This document shows positions 21,757 to 32,168 of a stretch of DNA of 64,000 bases, piece after piece. The translations under genes were made by a program, and so were the position numbers. The notes beneath the pieces were generated by a model. It was not told where the DNA came from and did not search any database. It saw nothing but the letters and a program-made list of their open reading frames with translations. The first letter of the stretch is position 1, and every line of letters starts with the position of its first letter. This DNA comes from Molossus alvarezi (taxonomy: Eukaryota; Chordata; Mammalia; Chiroptera; Molossidae). Location: contig CM073887.1 of the NCBI GenBank assembly GCA_037176705.1, positions 61,527,001-61,591,000 of the forward strand, in the 5' to 3' direction.

Positions 21757-23215
21757 GGACAGTCCTTTTTCCACTGACCATATTCTTTGCAGTAGGCACA
21801 TTGGTTAGGGTCAAGAAGCAGTCGAGATCGTTGCCTAGGTCTCCGTGGGGTTGGCCCTATGTTTTTAGGCCTATTTCCCCGCTGCCCTTTTTGATTCTCT
21901 TGAAGAGCGGCTATGATTACTCTTGTGACTTTTTTAGTATTGGCTGTTTAGTACTGGTTGTTAAATATTCTCTGAGCTATTTCAACTAACTCACTAAGAT
22001 TCTTTCCTTCAAAACCCTCTAATTTCTGGAGTTTCTTCCTAATGTCTGGGCCGACTGGGAGACAAAAGCAATATTAATTGCCCGTCTATTCTCAGAGGCC
22101 TCCGGGTCTATGGGAGTAAAGAGGCGATGAGCCTCCATGAGACGGTCAAGAAAGGCCGCTGGGGATTCCCCTGCGGTTTGAACAGTCTCGCTTACCTCAG
22201 ACTAGTTGGCTTTTTGGCTGCTCCGCGGAGGCCCTGAAGTAGAGATCTGTGATACTGGGTTAAAGCCTCCTTACCTTGACTAGTGTTCGGGTCCCAATTG
22301 GGTCGGGTAGTTGGGAGGTAGGCTCCTATTTGGGCCGGATCTGTGAGGGGTTGGCCGTCTGGCCCGAGGATGAATTTTGCTGCTTCTCTGTGGATCCTGT
22401 CCCTCTCCTCGGAGGTCAACAGGACCTGCAACAATTGCTGATCGTCATCCCAAGTGGGCTGATGGGTGTGGAAGACTGTCTCTAGGAGAGAGATTAAACC
22501 TTGGGGTTTATCAGGGAAGGAAGGGCTCTGTTTCCAATTAGATCGCTAGTTGAGAAGGGGACATAAACCATGAAGGGCCGAGTCTGGTCTCCACCTGATG
22601 GTGGAGCAACCTGACGGAGGGGCAGGATGGCAGCCGAGGAGTCAGGCGCCTGCGGAGGAGGGTTAGAAGGGGTGCCGCCACGTGTATGGGAAGGACTGAG
22701 CAGCTGAAGGGCTTCAGCCTGTCTGACCAGGGCAGCAGCAGGTGGCGGAGACCGATAAGGGGGTGGAACCACAGGGTCAGTGAGGGGGTCTTCCGGGGGA
22801 CCTGAAGAACAGGGTAAAGCCTTTGGGAGGGAGCAGAAGCCAAGGGCTTCTGAGGCTTCCGCAGAAGCTGGGCAATTAAAATCTTCTCCCTATTAGGACA
22901 CAAACATTTCTTAATATAATTAGGCTTGTCAGTAGCTACGTCAATCCAAACATCGATGTAAGGAGTTTGGTCTGGGTGTCCAGGAGCCCGTAGATGACGC
23001 CTCAAACTGCAAACAAAGAGCTTAAGTGAAAAGTGCCCTGGGAGGGCCAATCGACCCGGAAAGTGGGCCACTCCCATTCGCACAAAGTGCGCAAGAATCC
23101 AGGGTCTGCGGAGATGCTGTAACCTGAGGCGCGCTTGGAAAAGTCTGAGAAGTTATTAAGGAGACATTGAAGAGGGGTCCCAGGTCCTGAAGGTCCCTGA
23201 CCCATTTTGAAGAAC
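21757..23215 (-). pseudogene. Proviral gag remnant (MA-CA-NC)
   Basis: The minus-strand ATG at 23215 gives a Met-Gly-Gln start, as in myristoylated gammaretroviral matrix proteins. This frame closes at about 23002. Capsid-like pieces follow in other frames: 22772-22494 (proline-rich, then the start of CA) and 22434-22192 (LLTSEERDRI ... GPDGQP, C-terminal CA). A nucleocapsid zinc knuckle sits at 21759-21800. Several frameshifts and stops; non-functional. Gag forms the virion core. Confidence 0.85.
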
Positions 23216-23639
23216 ACAGGCCAGCACAGCACAGAAACATAAAACACAAAACACAAAAGGACAAACAAATAAGACAGACAAAAAACGAGACAAACCAAAC
23301 CAGGGCCAAGAGCGATGTCTCGCTATGGCCCTGGGGCAGGATCTCTGTGCTGCGTCCAGCAGACCCACTTCCCCTCACTCTGCAGAGTTTTCAGAAACAG
23401 ACTTACCGAGAGACGTCCCGTCTGCCAAACCGAACCTGAGCCCAGGGTTTCCAGATGCTCTCTAGATGGAATTTTGGAGTGGAGACAATTCCAGGGCAGA
23501 ATAGCGTCTGGGGCAGAGGAACGTCTTCTCCTTAGACCTAGACAGGCCTTTCCCTAGACCGCCTGTCCAATCCTGGGATGGACCTGTCTCCCAGAGTCTG
23601 AGGAGGTCAACCCACCAATGTGGGGGACCTTGTTTGTCT

Positions 23640-23657
23640 ATCTCTCTGGGGCCTCCA
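23640..23657 (-). other. Retroviral primer-binding site, tRNA-Thr-like
   Basis: Two bases after the 5' LTR, the minus strand reads TGGAGGCCCCAGAGAGAT. From memory, this differs by one base from the complement of the tRNA-Thr(UGU) 3' end. The LTR position is direct evidence; the tRNA identity is inferred. Confidence 0.72.
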
Positions 23658-23659
23658 AA

Positions 23660-24026
23660 TGTTGTAGACCAACGAGACAGACCAGACTCAGACTTCGAAC
23701 TGGGTTCAAATTAAGAGAGCTTTATTAGCCATGCGGCGACTGTCCCATCCTACTCAGAGGAGAGAGCAGCCCCGAGCTCAGGGGGTGGGTTGCTTATATA
23801 GTTGTCTTAGCCCCTGTTAAGGAATTTGGGTTAAGGGTATGCGAGCGAGCAAGCAAGCACGTACAGAAGCAGATATTTGCAGTTAGCTGTTATGCCTGAG
23901 GGAGCAAGCAGTTTCGGTGTACACAAAGCAATGGTTATCTATACAATGCAGTGGTTATCTGTTGGCAGCTAGTTCTTGCCATTCCCTTAAAATCCAGGGG
24001 GCAAGGTCATGCGTTTGTCCTGTACA
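23660..24026 (-). repeat. Proviral 5' LTR (367 bp)
   Basis: Complete LTR on the minus strand from 24026 (TGTACAGG...) to 23660 (...CTACAACA). TATATAAG lies at 23793-23800 and AATAAA at 23721-23726 (both minus). Confidence 0.92.
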
Positions 24027-24111
24027 GACTGTCTATAAATGACAAAACTTAAAGTGGCATGGTGATAGATTTGATTATAATCCAGTTGATTTAAAAAAAA
24101 ACAAACTTTGC

Positions 24112-24348
24112 GCCCTGGCCAGTTTGGCTCAGTGGTTAGGGTGTTGGCCCATAGACAGAAGAGTTACAGGTTTGATTCTGGTCAAGGGCACACACCTGGG
24201 TTCAGTCCCCAGCCTCAGTTGGGGTTGTACAGGAGGCAGCCAATCAATGTGTCTCTTGCATTGATGTTTCTCTCTCCCTCTCTCTCTCTCTCTCTCTTTC
24301 CCTGTCCCACTTTATCTGAAGATAAAACAGTTTAAAAACAAAAACAAA
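24112..24348 (+). mobile_element. Ves SINE, older subfamily
   Basis: AAACTTTGC / AAACCTTTGC flank the element. Head and body are diverged, with an (AAAAAC)n tail. Confidence 0.9.
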
Positions 24349-24350
24349 AA

Positions 24351-24857
24351 CCTTTGCTTTTTCATAAGCTATAACATTCCAAGACAATTTCTTGGGAAAT
24401 GATAATTATTGTAAAATGACAGAATAATATAAAGTTTATATATACATATTTTTAAATTAATACAAAATGTTAATATATAAAGAACAAATATATGCAAGAG
24501 TTTAAAATGTTGCACAACGCTTCTTGGAAGTGTGCATCGAACACTGGAAATAATTAATAAACTTAGAATGTGTGGACCAAAAACATCTGGAGTCCCACTG
24601 CCAGACGCCCTCACAAGGAACTGTGAGAACTGTGAGAACGAGGCGGTGCTGAGTAACCAGAGGAGCGCAGGTTTACTGAGGGAAAGACCTGCTGGGCTAC
24701 CTTTAAGGAGAACATAGCAACCAGCTCGTCTAGACTAAGGATTTTTAAGCTTAGGTCTGGGTGGGTGGTCATTCAGCCAAGGAGTCAAGGTTGTCCTTGA
24801 TTGGTCAGGGCTGGGGTCTCCTGAGTTCTTGATTGGGGGGGGGGGTCTCCTGAAACT
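24351..24857. other. Unassigned, partly LTR-like sequence
   Basis: AT-rich, then from 24575 a segment (GTGTGGACCAAAAACATCTG...) that resembles a retroviral LTR edge. No boundary could be proved. Confidence 0.3.
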
Positions 24858-25077
24858 TTTTTTTTTTAAATCCTCACTCGAGGACATTTTTCCATTTTTT
24901 GTTCAGATAGAGTGGGAGGGAGAGAGAGGAAGAGAGAAAGAGAGAAACATCGGCGTGAAAGGGACACATCACGTGGCTACCACATGCACGACCAACCAGG
25001 GCCGGGGACAAACTGCAACTGATGTTTCTCTGGACCACAGGCCGATGCTCTAACCCCTGAGCCAAACCGACCAGGGC
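24858..25077 (-). mobile_element. Ves SINE
   Basis: Reverse Ves with a deletion in the tRNA head. TGAAACTT / GTGAAATTT flank it. Confidence 0.88.
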
Positions 25078-25230
25078 GTGAAATTTGTTTTCTTGTCAAA
25101 CAACTGTTTGCAATTTTGGGTGGGTTAGGGTGGTTCCGTCATTTCGTTCCGCCTGACTGGAGTGATGGGTTTTGGTTTCCTGGAATGAGAGGTTTAGGGC
25201 AAGGTTAAACGATAAGAGACTTGGGGCATC

Positions 25231-25330
25231 CATATATATATATATGGTACATGCCCTTAGCGGGAACCGAATCCAGGACTCTCTGGTCCACAGGCCAACA
25301 CTCCAACCGCTGAGCCAAACCGGCCAGGGC
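25231..25330 (-). mobile_element. Mini-Ves SINE (tRNA head only)
   Basis: Reverse copy of only the tRNA-like head. It ends (minus) GGGCATGTACC followed directly by a (TA)n tail. TTGGGGCATC / TTGAGGCATC flank it. Confidence 0.82.
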
Positions 25331-25737
25331 TTGAGGCATCAATATTAAAGTAAAAGATTTAAGAGGCTTGGGGCAGTAATATGGAAGTTAAGAGCTAACA
25401 GGAGCTATTATTTTTGGCTTGCCTGATGTCGCTGACAGGACACCTGGTACCCCTGGGAGCTCCCTGTTTGAACTTGGCTTTCAATCTTTGCAAGTTTCTC
25501 CCTAGGGCAGACTGAAACCTTTAGAATGCCCATTTTAATAAAAGTATATGTAAAAAAAATAGAAGTTATTTTATTTTATTTTTTTAGAAGTTGTTATTTT
25601 TATTTGGCAAAGCTTCCCATGTAATTTCAAGAATTTTAAATAGGTTTAATTAGTTATAATTATAGGGGAGAGAATACATCATTGAGGTCTTCCAGGGCTC
25701 ATAGGAATAACTAAAAGTTATCTTTCAGTTAAAAAGT

Positions 25738-25860
25738 CTCTTAAAATTTAAACTTTGGGAAGGATGTCAAATATATTTAACCAAAAGATTATATCATAAA
25801 CTTTTTGTAAATCTAGGTAAAAACAAACACATATTTTATGGTAATGAACCTGGACAATGG
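25738..25860. repeat. Segment matching 33529-33600
   Basis: AAAATTTAAACTTTGGGAAGGATGTCAAATATATTTAACC here resembles AAAATTTAAACCCTGGGAAGGTTGTTAAACATATTTGACC at 33529. Likely part of a decayed ERV LTR pair. Confidence 0.5.
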
Positions 25861-26039
25861 GTCTGGGCTGCCTGCCACTTATTTGAGCCAATTAAGCAGA
25901 GACAAGGTTGAATCGTATGTGAGCGTTGATGCCAATACTGATGGCAGTATGGGAGAGCTGGCAGGTCATCCTGTAAAAATCTGCTCTGAACTCCCTTGAT
26001 AGCTGGTCACCTATATTGGGTAGCTATGTGGAGAAGGGT

Positions 26040-26395
26040 AGGTAGGCAAAAAAGGAATAACAATGGGTAAAACAGTTATAGGTTACAGGTGTGGGGAAGT
26101 AATTCCAACTGGGGAATGTGGGCTGAGGGCTAAGAAGGGTTGTCCGCCTTCAGGACTCCAAGGTTGTTAGTCTTTCCATGATGTTAGGTAGTTGACCCTT
26201 GTTCTCAAATAAGGAGAATGGACAGCATTTCTGAGGTAAACTCCCAGGGTGTACAACTCAGAATGGACTTTCTTTAATCAAAACAAAGCAATCATGATTA
26301 ACAGGGCAAGCATGTTTAACATTTCTTATAACTATGTTTGGATCCCACTATGATTAGTTCTCTGTTATTCTATTATTCTATCCTGTCCCTTTCTT
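26040..26395. repeat. Decayed LTR-like segment, copy A
   Basis: Direct repeat of 36705-37072. Shared text includes TTTCTTATAACTATG and ATGATTAGTTCTCT, with similar order throughout. With the RT remnant between them, an old LTR pair is plausible. Confidence 0.6.
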
Positions 26396-26440
26396 TTTTA
26401 AAATATGTTTTTATTGATTTTTTAGAGAGAGGAAGGGTGA

Positions 26441-27237
26441 TGTGCTGGCATGTTTATAACCCCATAATTGAGGATTGGTAAATTATTGTGCTGCTCCATA
26501 ATTGATGATTGGGAAAGTCACTGTATGCCCCCTAGCTGAACCTGTTTAGTCAAAATAACCTCAGTAAATTGGAATACTCCCTGAACCAAGAAATTGTTGG
26601 GAGCCGGCTACGTGTCTAACAGAGTCCATGGAGCCTGGAGGTCTTGAGTCAGAGACTGGATCTCCTCCACAGTCTCAAGGAATTGGACTTGCATTGTGTT
26701 TGTGCAGCTCGGGGCTAAGTGTGACCCAATGTACCTTGAAATACCTGGGTGCACCTGGGTGTTCCTGTTATCTGTAAGGCAGACTAATTCTATACAGCAT
26801 TGCTGTGGCCCTGGGCATTATATCAAGAAGATCCTATTTTCGCCCTGGCCAGTTTGGCTCAGCGGCTGAGCGTCGACCTGTGGACCAGAGAGTCCCCGGT
26901 TCGGTTCCCGCTAGGGGCACATACCACAAAAAAAAAAAAAAAAGAAGATCTTATTTTCTGTAAGGTATAAAAGGCATGTAATAAAGCACATTGGGGCTGA
27001 TTCCGAAGACTCTGTCACAGGGGTGTTCAGAATCAGACGCCGGCCGGTTAATAAATGGCTCTTATTCGGGCTTCAATTCTCTAGTGGTCTTTCTTTGACT
27101 CTATCGCACCACAACATTTGGAGTCCCCAGGCTGGTCTCCGAGAACTCGGGATCAGTCAGCCCCTCAGGGCCGGCTTTGCTCTCTATTTGGCTTTAATTT
27201 GGCTCTGGTGGTCTCTCAGTTCTCTCATGCCACAACA
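26441..27237 (+). mobile_element. Solo LTR inserted in a SINE
   Basis: Begins TGTGCTGGCATG and ends CATGCCACAACA, with GTGA duplicated on both sides (26437-26440, 27238-27241). TATAAAAG at 26966, AATAAA at 26980 and 27050. Contains the mini-Ves at 26842. A 4-bp TSD fits a gammaretroviral (class I) origin. Confidence 0.85.
26842..26942 (+). mobile_element. Mini-Ves SINE (tRNA head only)
   Basis: GCCCTGGCCAGTTTGGCTCA to GGGGCACATACC and then an A tail. TSD AAGAAGATC(C/T)TATTTTC on both sides. Confidence 0.9.
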
Positions 27238-27406
27238 GTGAGAAAAATAGAAACATCGATGTGAGGGAGAAACATCAATTGCCTCCAGCATGCCCCCCAA
27301 CTGGGGACAGAGTCCGCAACCTGGACATGTGCCCTGACCGGGAGTCGAACCAGGACCTCTCAGTCCATGGGATGATGCTGAATCCACTGAACCATACCAG
27401 CTGGGT

Positions 27407-28015
27407 TTCTCCTGCCCCTTTCATTCCCTTCTGTTGATTTTATCATTTCATATCCATGAGATTAGTCTTAAATGGAAAATGTCTTGTTGAACTATATATT
27501 CCTGGCTATTATATTTTCCCCTTATGGATTTTGGCTTCGATTTTTTTCAAGGAAAAGGGCATCGGGTCTCTTCTATAGACCACCCATGTTTCACTGACTC
27601 AATCATAAGTCCAAACCATTGAGTCTCATATTTCAGGAGATGGTGGTGTAGATGATCTCTATAATGAGGCCTATACTGTGTGAGTAAGCAATTAGGTAAA
27701 CAGGGACATAGTTTTACATTCTATGAAACAGAACATAAACATATAGGTTAATGTATACAGTAAATTACAAACCAATTGAGAAGATTTCCAGATGTAAGGC
27801 TTCTGTTGGAATGAAATCACACAGTACAATCTGATAGATTGTCTGCAGTCAGAACACCTCTGGTGATGTCATCAGGTGCTGAGTCATGTATGACATACAC
27901 AGACACAGCCTTAAAACTTTGAAGACAGTTAACTGCACTGGAGTTCAGTACCCATGATTGGGCACTGTGGTTTTCATTGAGACATAATTTTTCTCTCCTT
28001 AAGAGTAACCTCCTG
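27407..28015. other. AT-rich intronic sequence
   Basis: No gene seen. Possibly part of the older ERV layer. Confidence 0.4.
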
Positions 28016-28262
28016 GCCCTGGCCAGTTTGGCTCAGCGGTTAGAGCGTAGGCCTGCGGTCCGGAGAGACCCGGGTTCGGTTCCCGCTAAGGGCACGTACT
28101 TCGGTTGCAGTTTGTCCCCGGCCCTGGTTGGTCGTGTGGGTGGCAGCCACTCGATGTGTCCCTTCACGTCGATGTTTCTCTCTCTCTCTCCCTCCCACTC
28201 TATCTGTACAAAAAATGGAAAAATATCCTCGGGTGAGGATAAAAAACAAAAAAAAAACAACA
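28016..28262 (+). mobile_element. Ves SINE with 15-bp TSD
   Basis: Consensus-like. AAGAGTAACCTCCTG at 28001-28015 and 28263-28277. Confidence 0.96.
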
Positions 28263-28689
28263 AAGAGTAACCTCCTGTTAAAGAGATTGCATTAAGTCTA
28301 GTTTAAGTCTGGTTTAATTATTTGCATAAACACAAGAGAATCACTATATCAAATTATTGCACAAGCTTTCTCCAATTTACTTTGCTAGAATGTTACTCAT
28401 CCATAAGGAATCTTTAGACTGAGCTCTAGTGAGCAGTCAACAGTCAGCCCCTCAGGGCAGAGAAGTCAGAGCCACAATTACCTTCAGGTGGTGCCTGGAA
28501 TATCTGCAGATTTGGGCCATGTCCTCAAGTCCTTGAGGTTCCCAAAGATTCTGAGGTTCTTTTTTGTCATCTTTCAGGAGAGCAACCTTTGTTCTTTATC
28601 TAGAAAGCTTACTACGAACCACTTGACCAAGCAAGGTACCAGGCCATGTCTCCAAGGAGGTTTTTCAAAGTCAGTGTTTATTTGGATGT

Positions 28690-29850
28690 CCTTGAGCAGG
28701 AGCTTTAGACAGTACTTTCTTTAGAGCCTCTATAGCTTCTTTCCCTTTGGGGTTCCATTGAATTGGATCCAGTTTATCTGACTTTAATAGGGCATATAGA
28801 GGGTGGGCTATTAATGAAAAGTTTGGAACCCATATTGAAAATATCCAGTCAAACCCAGGAATCCTCTAAACTGCTTTCTTCTTCCTAGAGGAGGGAAAGA
28901 TAAGATTCCCCTAAGTCGCCCTGGCAAGTTTGGCTCAGCGGTTGGAGCATCAGCCTGCAGTCTGGAGAGACCTGGGTTCGGTTCCTGCTAAGGGCACGTA
29001 CCTCGGTTGCAGTTTGTCCCCAGCCCTGGTTGGGTCATGCGGGTGGCAGCCACTCGATGTGTCCCTTTCACGTCAATGTTTCTCTCTCTCTCTCCCTCCC
29101 ACTCTATCTGAACAAAAAATGGAAGAATATCCTCGGGTGAGGAAAACAAAAACAAAATAATCAATAATGAATGCATTAACAAGTGGAACAACAAACTGAT
29201 CTCTCTCTTTTTCTCTCTCAAGTCAATAAAAAAAAAAAAAAAAAAAAGATTCCCCTAAGTCTTTCAGGGTTAATCAGTAGCCCATCTTTGGATATGAGAT
29301 GGCCAAGGAGTTTTACTTGAGGTAAGCGAAATTGATGCATATCCTTTTAAACCGTGTATCCCTTTTATAGCTAGCTACTGGAACAGACAAGTTGTGTTTA
29401 TTTGGGAGTCTAGTAATGTCCTACACCTTAAAAGTAAGTCATCCACATATTGGATTAGAGTAGAGTCTATAGGAAATTTACCATCATTTATATCAGCTTT
29501 TAATATCTGGGGGAAATAGGTCAAACTTTCTGTGTATCCCTGGGACATTACAGTCCAAGTAAATTTTCAGTCTTCCCAGGTAAAGGCAAAGAGATATCAA
29601 CTGTCTTTTTCTACTGGAATGCCGAAAAGGCACTACATAAATCTATTACTGAAAAATATTGGCAGTCACAGGCATGGCTGATAATAAAGTATGCGGATTT
29701 GGAACCACAGAATGTCTGGGAATAAATAGCTTATTTATAACTTTGAGATTTTGTACAAATCACCATTTTTTCCCTTTTGGTTTCTTTACTGGAAAGATAG
29801 GAGAATTACTGGGGCTCATATATAGAATTATATAAGCTCCCCCTTTTTAT
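28690..29850 (-). pseudogene. Older class I ERV pol (RT) remnant
   Basis: The minus strand shows RT pieces in shifting frames: VINKLFIPRHSVVPNPHTLL near 29720, QYVDD with the active site at 29438-29449, and the connection segment NFSLIAHPLYALLKS near 28800. Many stops and indels show it is older than the provirus at 17160-24026. A SINE unit at 28918-29245 interrupts it. The ERV may extend to about 26040 and 37072 if those repeats are its LTRs. Confidence 0.78.
28918..29245 (+). mobile_element. Composite SINE: Ves plus extra A-tailed 3' unit, one TSD
   Basis: A full Ves (to about 29145) is followed by about 100 nt ending CTCTCAAGTCAATAAAA and a poly(A). AAGATTCCCCTAAGTC stands before 28918 and after 29245 only, so both parts inserted together. 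Confidence 0.88.
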
Positions 29851-31508
29851 GATAATTTTAATTTCTCTTAAACTATTAATAAGGAGAAAGGGAAATGTCT
29901 TCTCGTAATACTCAGAGCAGCCCTATGCTTGTATGTGTGTGTGTGTTTTAATCCAAGTTTAGTTTCCTATAATCCTTAAAGTGGACAGACTTCTCTATAG
30001 AAATTTTCTTGTGAACATTATCTAACAATTCTGTTGCTTTTGCTTCCAGAAACCAATTGGTATAGGTTAGAGTAGCCAAGATTATATGTTCTAACAGTTA
30101 AATTTATTGGTGAACCCATCGGGGTCCTGGATAAAATCAGGAATAATTACTGGTTCCTCTCTGGCTGAGATGAGCTTTTCTCCAAAGGGAGCTGTTAGAA
30201 TTCCTATTCTTGTTTTTTTTCCCTTAAGTCAGTGGGGAGTGGTAGTGAAGGAGATAGAAGGGGAAGAAAGAAGTGAGGGGAAGGCAAGTCCAGACAAGAA
30301 AGCTCAGAGAGTAAAGTTGCCGACTCTCTTGGCCTGCCAGGGGTCGTCACAATGCAAGGAACTACAAGCAGACACTGCTTGGAGTGAGCAAATGCTTCAG
30401 ATCTCTGGGTGCCGCCCAATTTATTTGCAAAGTGGTTCCCTAGGTTACTTGGTGTTTTAGGTAATGAAGTCCTTGAGATCTGATCTCTGCTGACCTTACA
30501 GCCAAGCCCAGCATACTTCCTGTTTCAGCTGTCTCTCACTGTTTTCAGCGGAGATACAGAACAAACACACTCATCTTGGGCACTTTCAGGGTGGCTTTCC
30601 AAACCCAGCATGCAAACCTTATCCATTCACATGCATACTATACATTCAGGGTGGTGTTCCAGCCCATCACGCATACCTTATCCATTCACATGCATACTAT
30701 ACATTCAGGGTGGTGTTCCAGCCCATCACGCATACCTTATCCATTCACATGCATACTTTGATTCTTGGCTGGCCAGGCTGGGAGAATGCATACCTCAAGG
30801 TTACATTTTGTTCATTCACCAAACCCCCAACCTACACGAAGAATAGAGTGGAGGAGCAATAGAGGGGGGAAAATGGGGATGTAGGCATTTATTAGCTTCA
30901 AAATAGTTCAGAGACAGTCTCTAAAATTTCTTTAATAATGTATCTGTGCTTCTCCTTAGAAGCTTCTAATTTTAGAGCTGGCATTTTTCTAATTTTTGCA
31001 TACAAAAAATTAATTTAGGCACCAAGACAACTGCATTTTTGACCATTTAAAGTTGATATCGTTTCTAGTTAAATCTTCACATTTCTGTAAATCACTTGCA
31101 AGTAAAGGCTTCCTATCAGGAGTATTAATGAGGGCTGGGGTCTGAGAGTTTCTAGCCTTAAAGGCACAACTTCCCATGTCAATTTTAGGAAGTTTTGTTT
31201 GTGTTTTAACCTGCAGAGTCCGAGCAAATTTTCGAGGGATGTTATGTAATGCGTTGAAGTGTGATGCTTATGGGTTGAGCTCCATGAGGTTCTCAACCCC
31301 TCGAGTCACATTCAACCCTCTTATATGTCTCAGTTTCTCTCCCAGCGTTCTAAACAACCAGAGGGGCTCAGGGCATGGGTTGAACAAACCTTATGGGTGC
31401 TCGACAGGAAGAGCCAGTCAGTTAATTACAGTTGAGTTGCAATTTCCTTGTGGAGCTCCTGCAGGTTGTGATGAATTAATTACCTCTGACACCTCCACAA
31501 AGATTCTT
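29851..31508. other. Decayed sequence, possibly ERV internal region
   Basis: No intact gene. Probably the gag side of the old ERV. Includes the 59-bp minisatellite at 30586. Confidence 0.35.
30586..30760. repeat. 59-bp minisatellite, three copies
   Basis: Units start at 30586 (60 bp), 30646 (59 bp) and 30705 (partial). They share TCAGGGTGG...TTATCCATTCACATGCATAC. Units two and three are nearly identical; the first is diverged. Confidence 0.95.
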
Positions 31509-31725
31509 TTTTTAATCCTCACCCAAGCAGGAGGGAGAGAGGGGGGAAGAGAGAGAAAGGGAAACATCAATGTGAGAGAGACACATTGAGTGGCTGCCAC
31601 CCACATGACCCCAACCAGGGCCAGGGACAAACTGCAACCAAGGTATGTGCCCTTCGCCGGAACCGAACCCAGGACCCTCTGTTTGCGGGACAATGCTCTA
31701 ACCGCTAAGCCAAACCTGCCAGGGC
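31509..31725 (-). mobile_element. Ves SINE with 16-bp TSD
   Basis: CTCCACAAAGATTCTT before and after. Reverse Ves with an internal deletion of the tail signature. Confidence 0.93.
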
Positions 31726-32168
31726 TCCACAAAGATTCTTATTTGCTTAAGAACACCTGAGATTAGGGCTGGAGGGAGGGTGTGCCCCTTATCTTCAGAA
31801 CTGAACAAGCTCAACTCTCATTTATACAGAGAAGGTTTTTGGTTTTTGTTCAGACTCCCAGAAAGTAATTCCAATTGAAAAGCCAAAGTTAAAAACTTTG
31901 CAGCCATGCATTTTTTCTCCTTTCGCCTTAGCCTGGGTTCTGTCAACCCTTAACCTTGAGGATTTAAAAATATAATTCAAATAAAGTCAGACCCTTTACC
32001 ATAAGCAAGGGAAGGTCCTGGGTTGAAGAGACAACTCACTCAAGTTCACCTGATGGATGGGGAACCGGCAGGCTCAGTGGGCCCTTTGCTGGATTTCACC
32101 ACCAGGTCCAGATCTGCAGGGTGGTCCTGGGTGAATGTCTTTGGAATCCTGCCGACTATGCCAAATAA

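Larger units (their letters stand above)
17160..24026 (-). mobile_element. Gammaretrovirus-like endogenous provirus, defective
   Basis: Minus-strand provirus with exact ends: plus-strand TGTTGTAG at 17160 and TGTACA at 24026, flanked by a 4-bp TSD GACT (17156-17159 and 24027-24030). Order on the minus strand: 5' LTR, primer-binding site, gag, pol without a visible protease, truncated env, truncated 3' LTR. All coding regions carry frameshifts or stops. In the shared LTR part the two LTRs differ by about 6-7 substitutions and two small indels in 230 bp. The 4-bp TSD and gag-pol-env motifs indicate class I (gamma). It contains three later SINE units. Confidence 0.93.
26396..27406 (-). mobile_element. 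B-type SINE split by a solo LTR
   Basis: The SINE 3' part (TTTTTATTGATTTTTTAGAGA, 26409-26440) and 5' part (27238-27406, ending in CACTGAACCATACCAGCTGG) belong to one B-type SINE, separated by the LTR at 26441-27237. Confidence 0.85.

Noticed and set aside
30586..30760. Possible CRISPR array
   Set aside because: Three tandem 59-bp units without spacers in a mammalian intron. It is a minisatellite.
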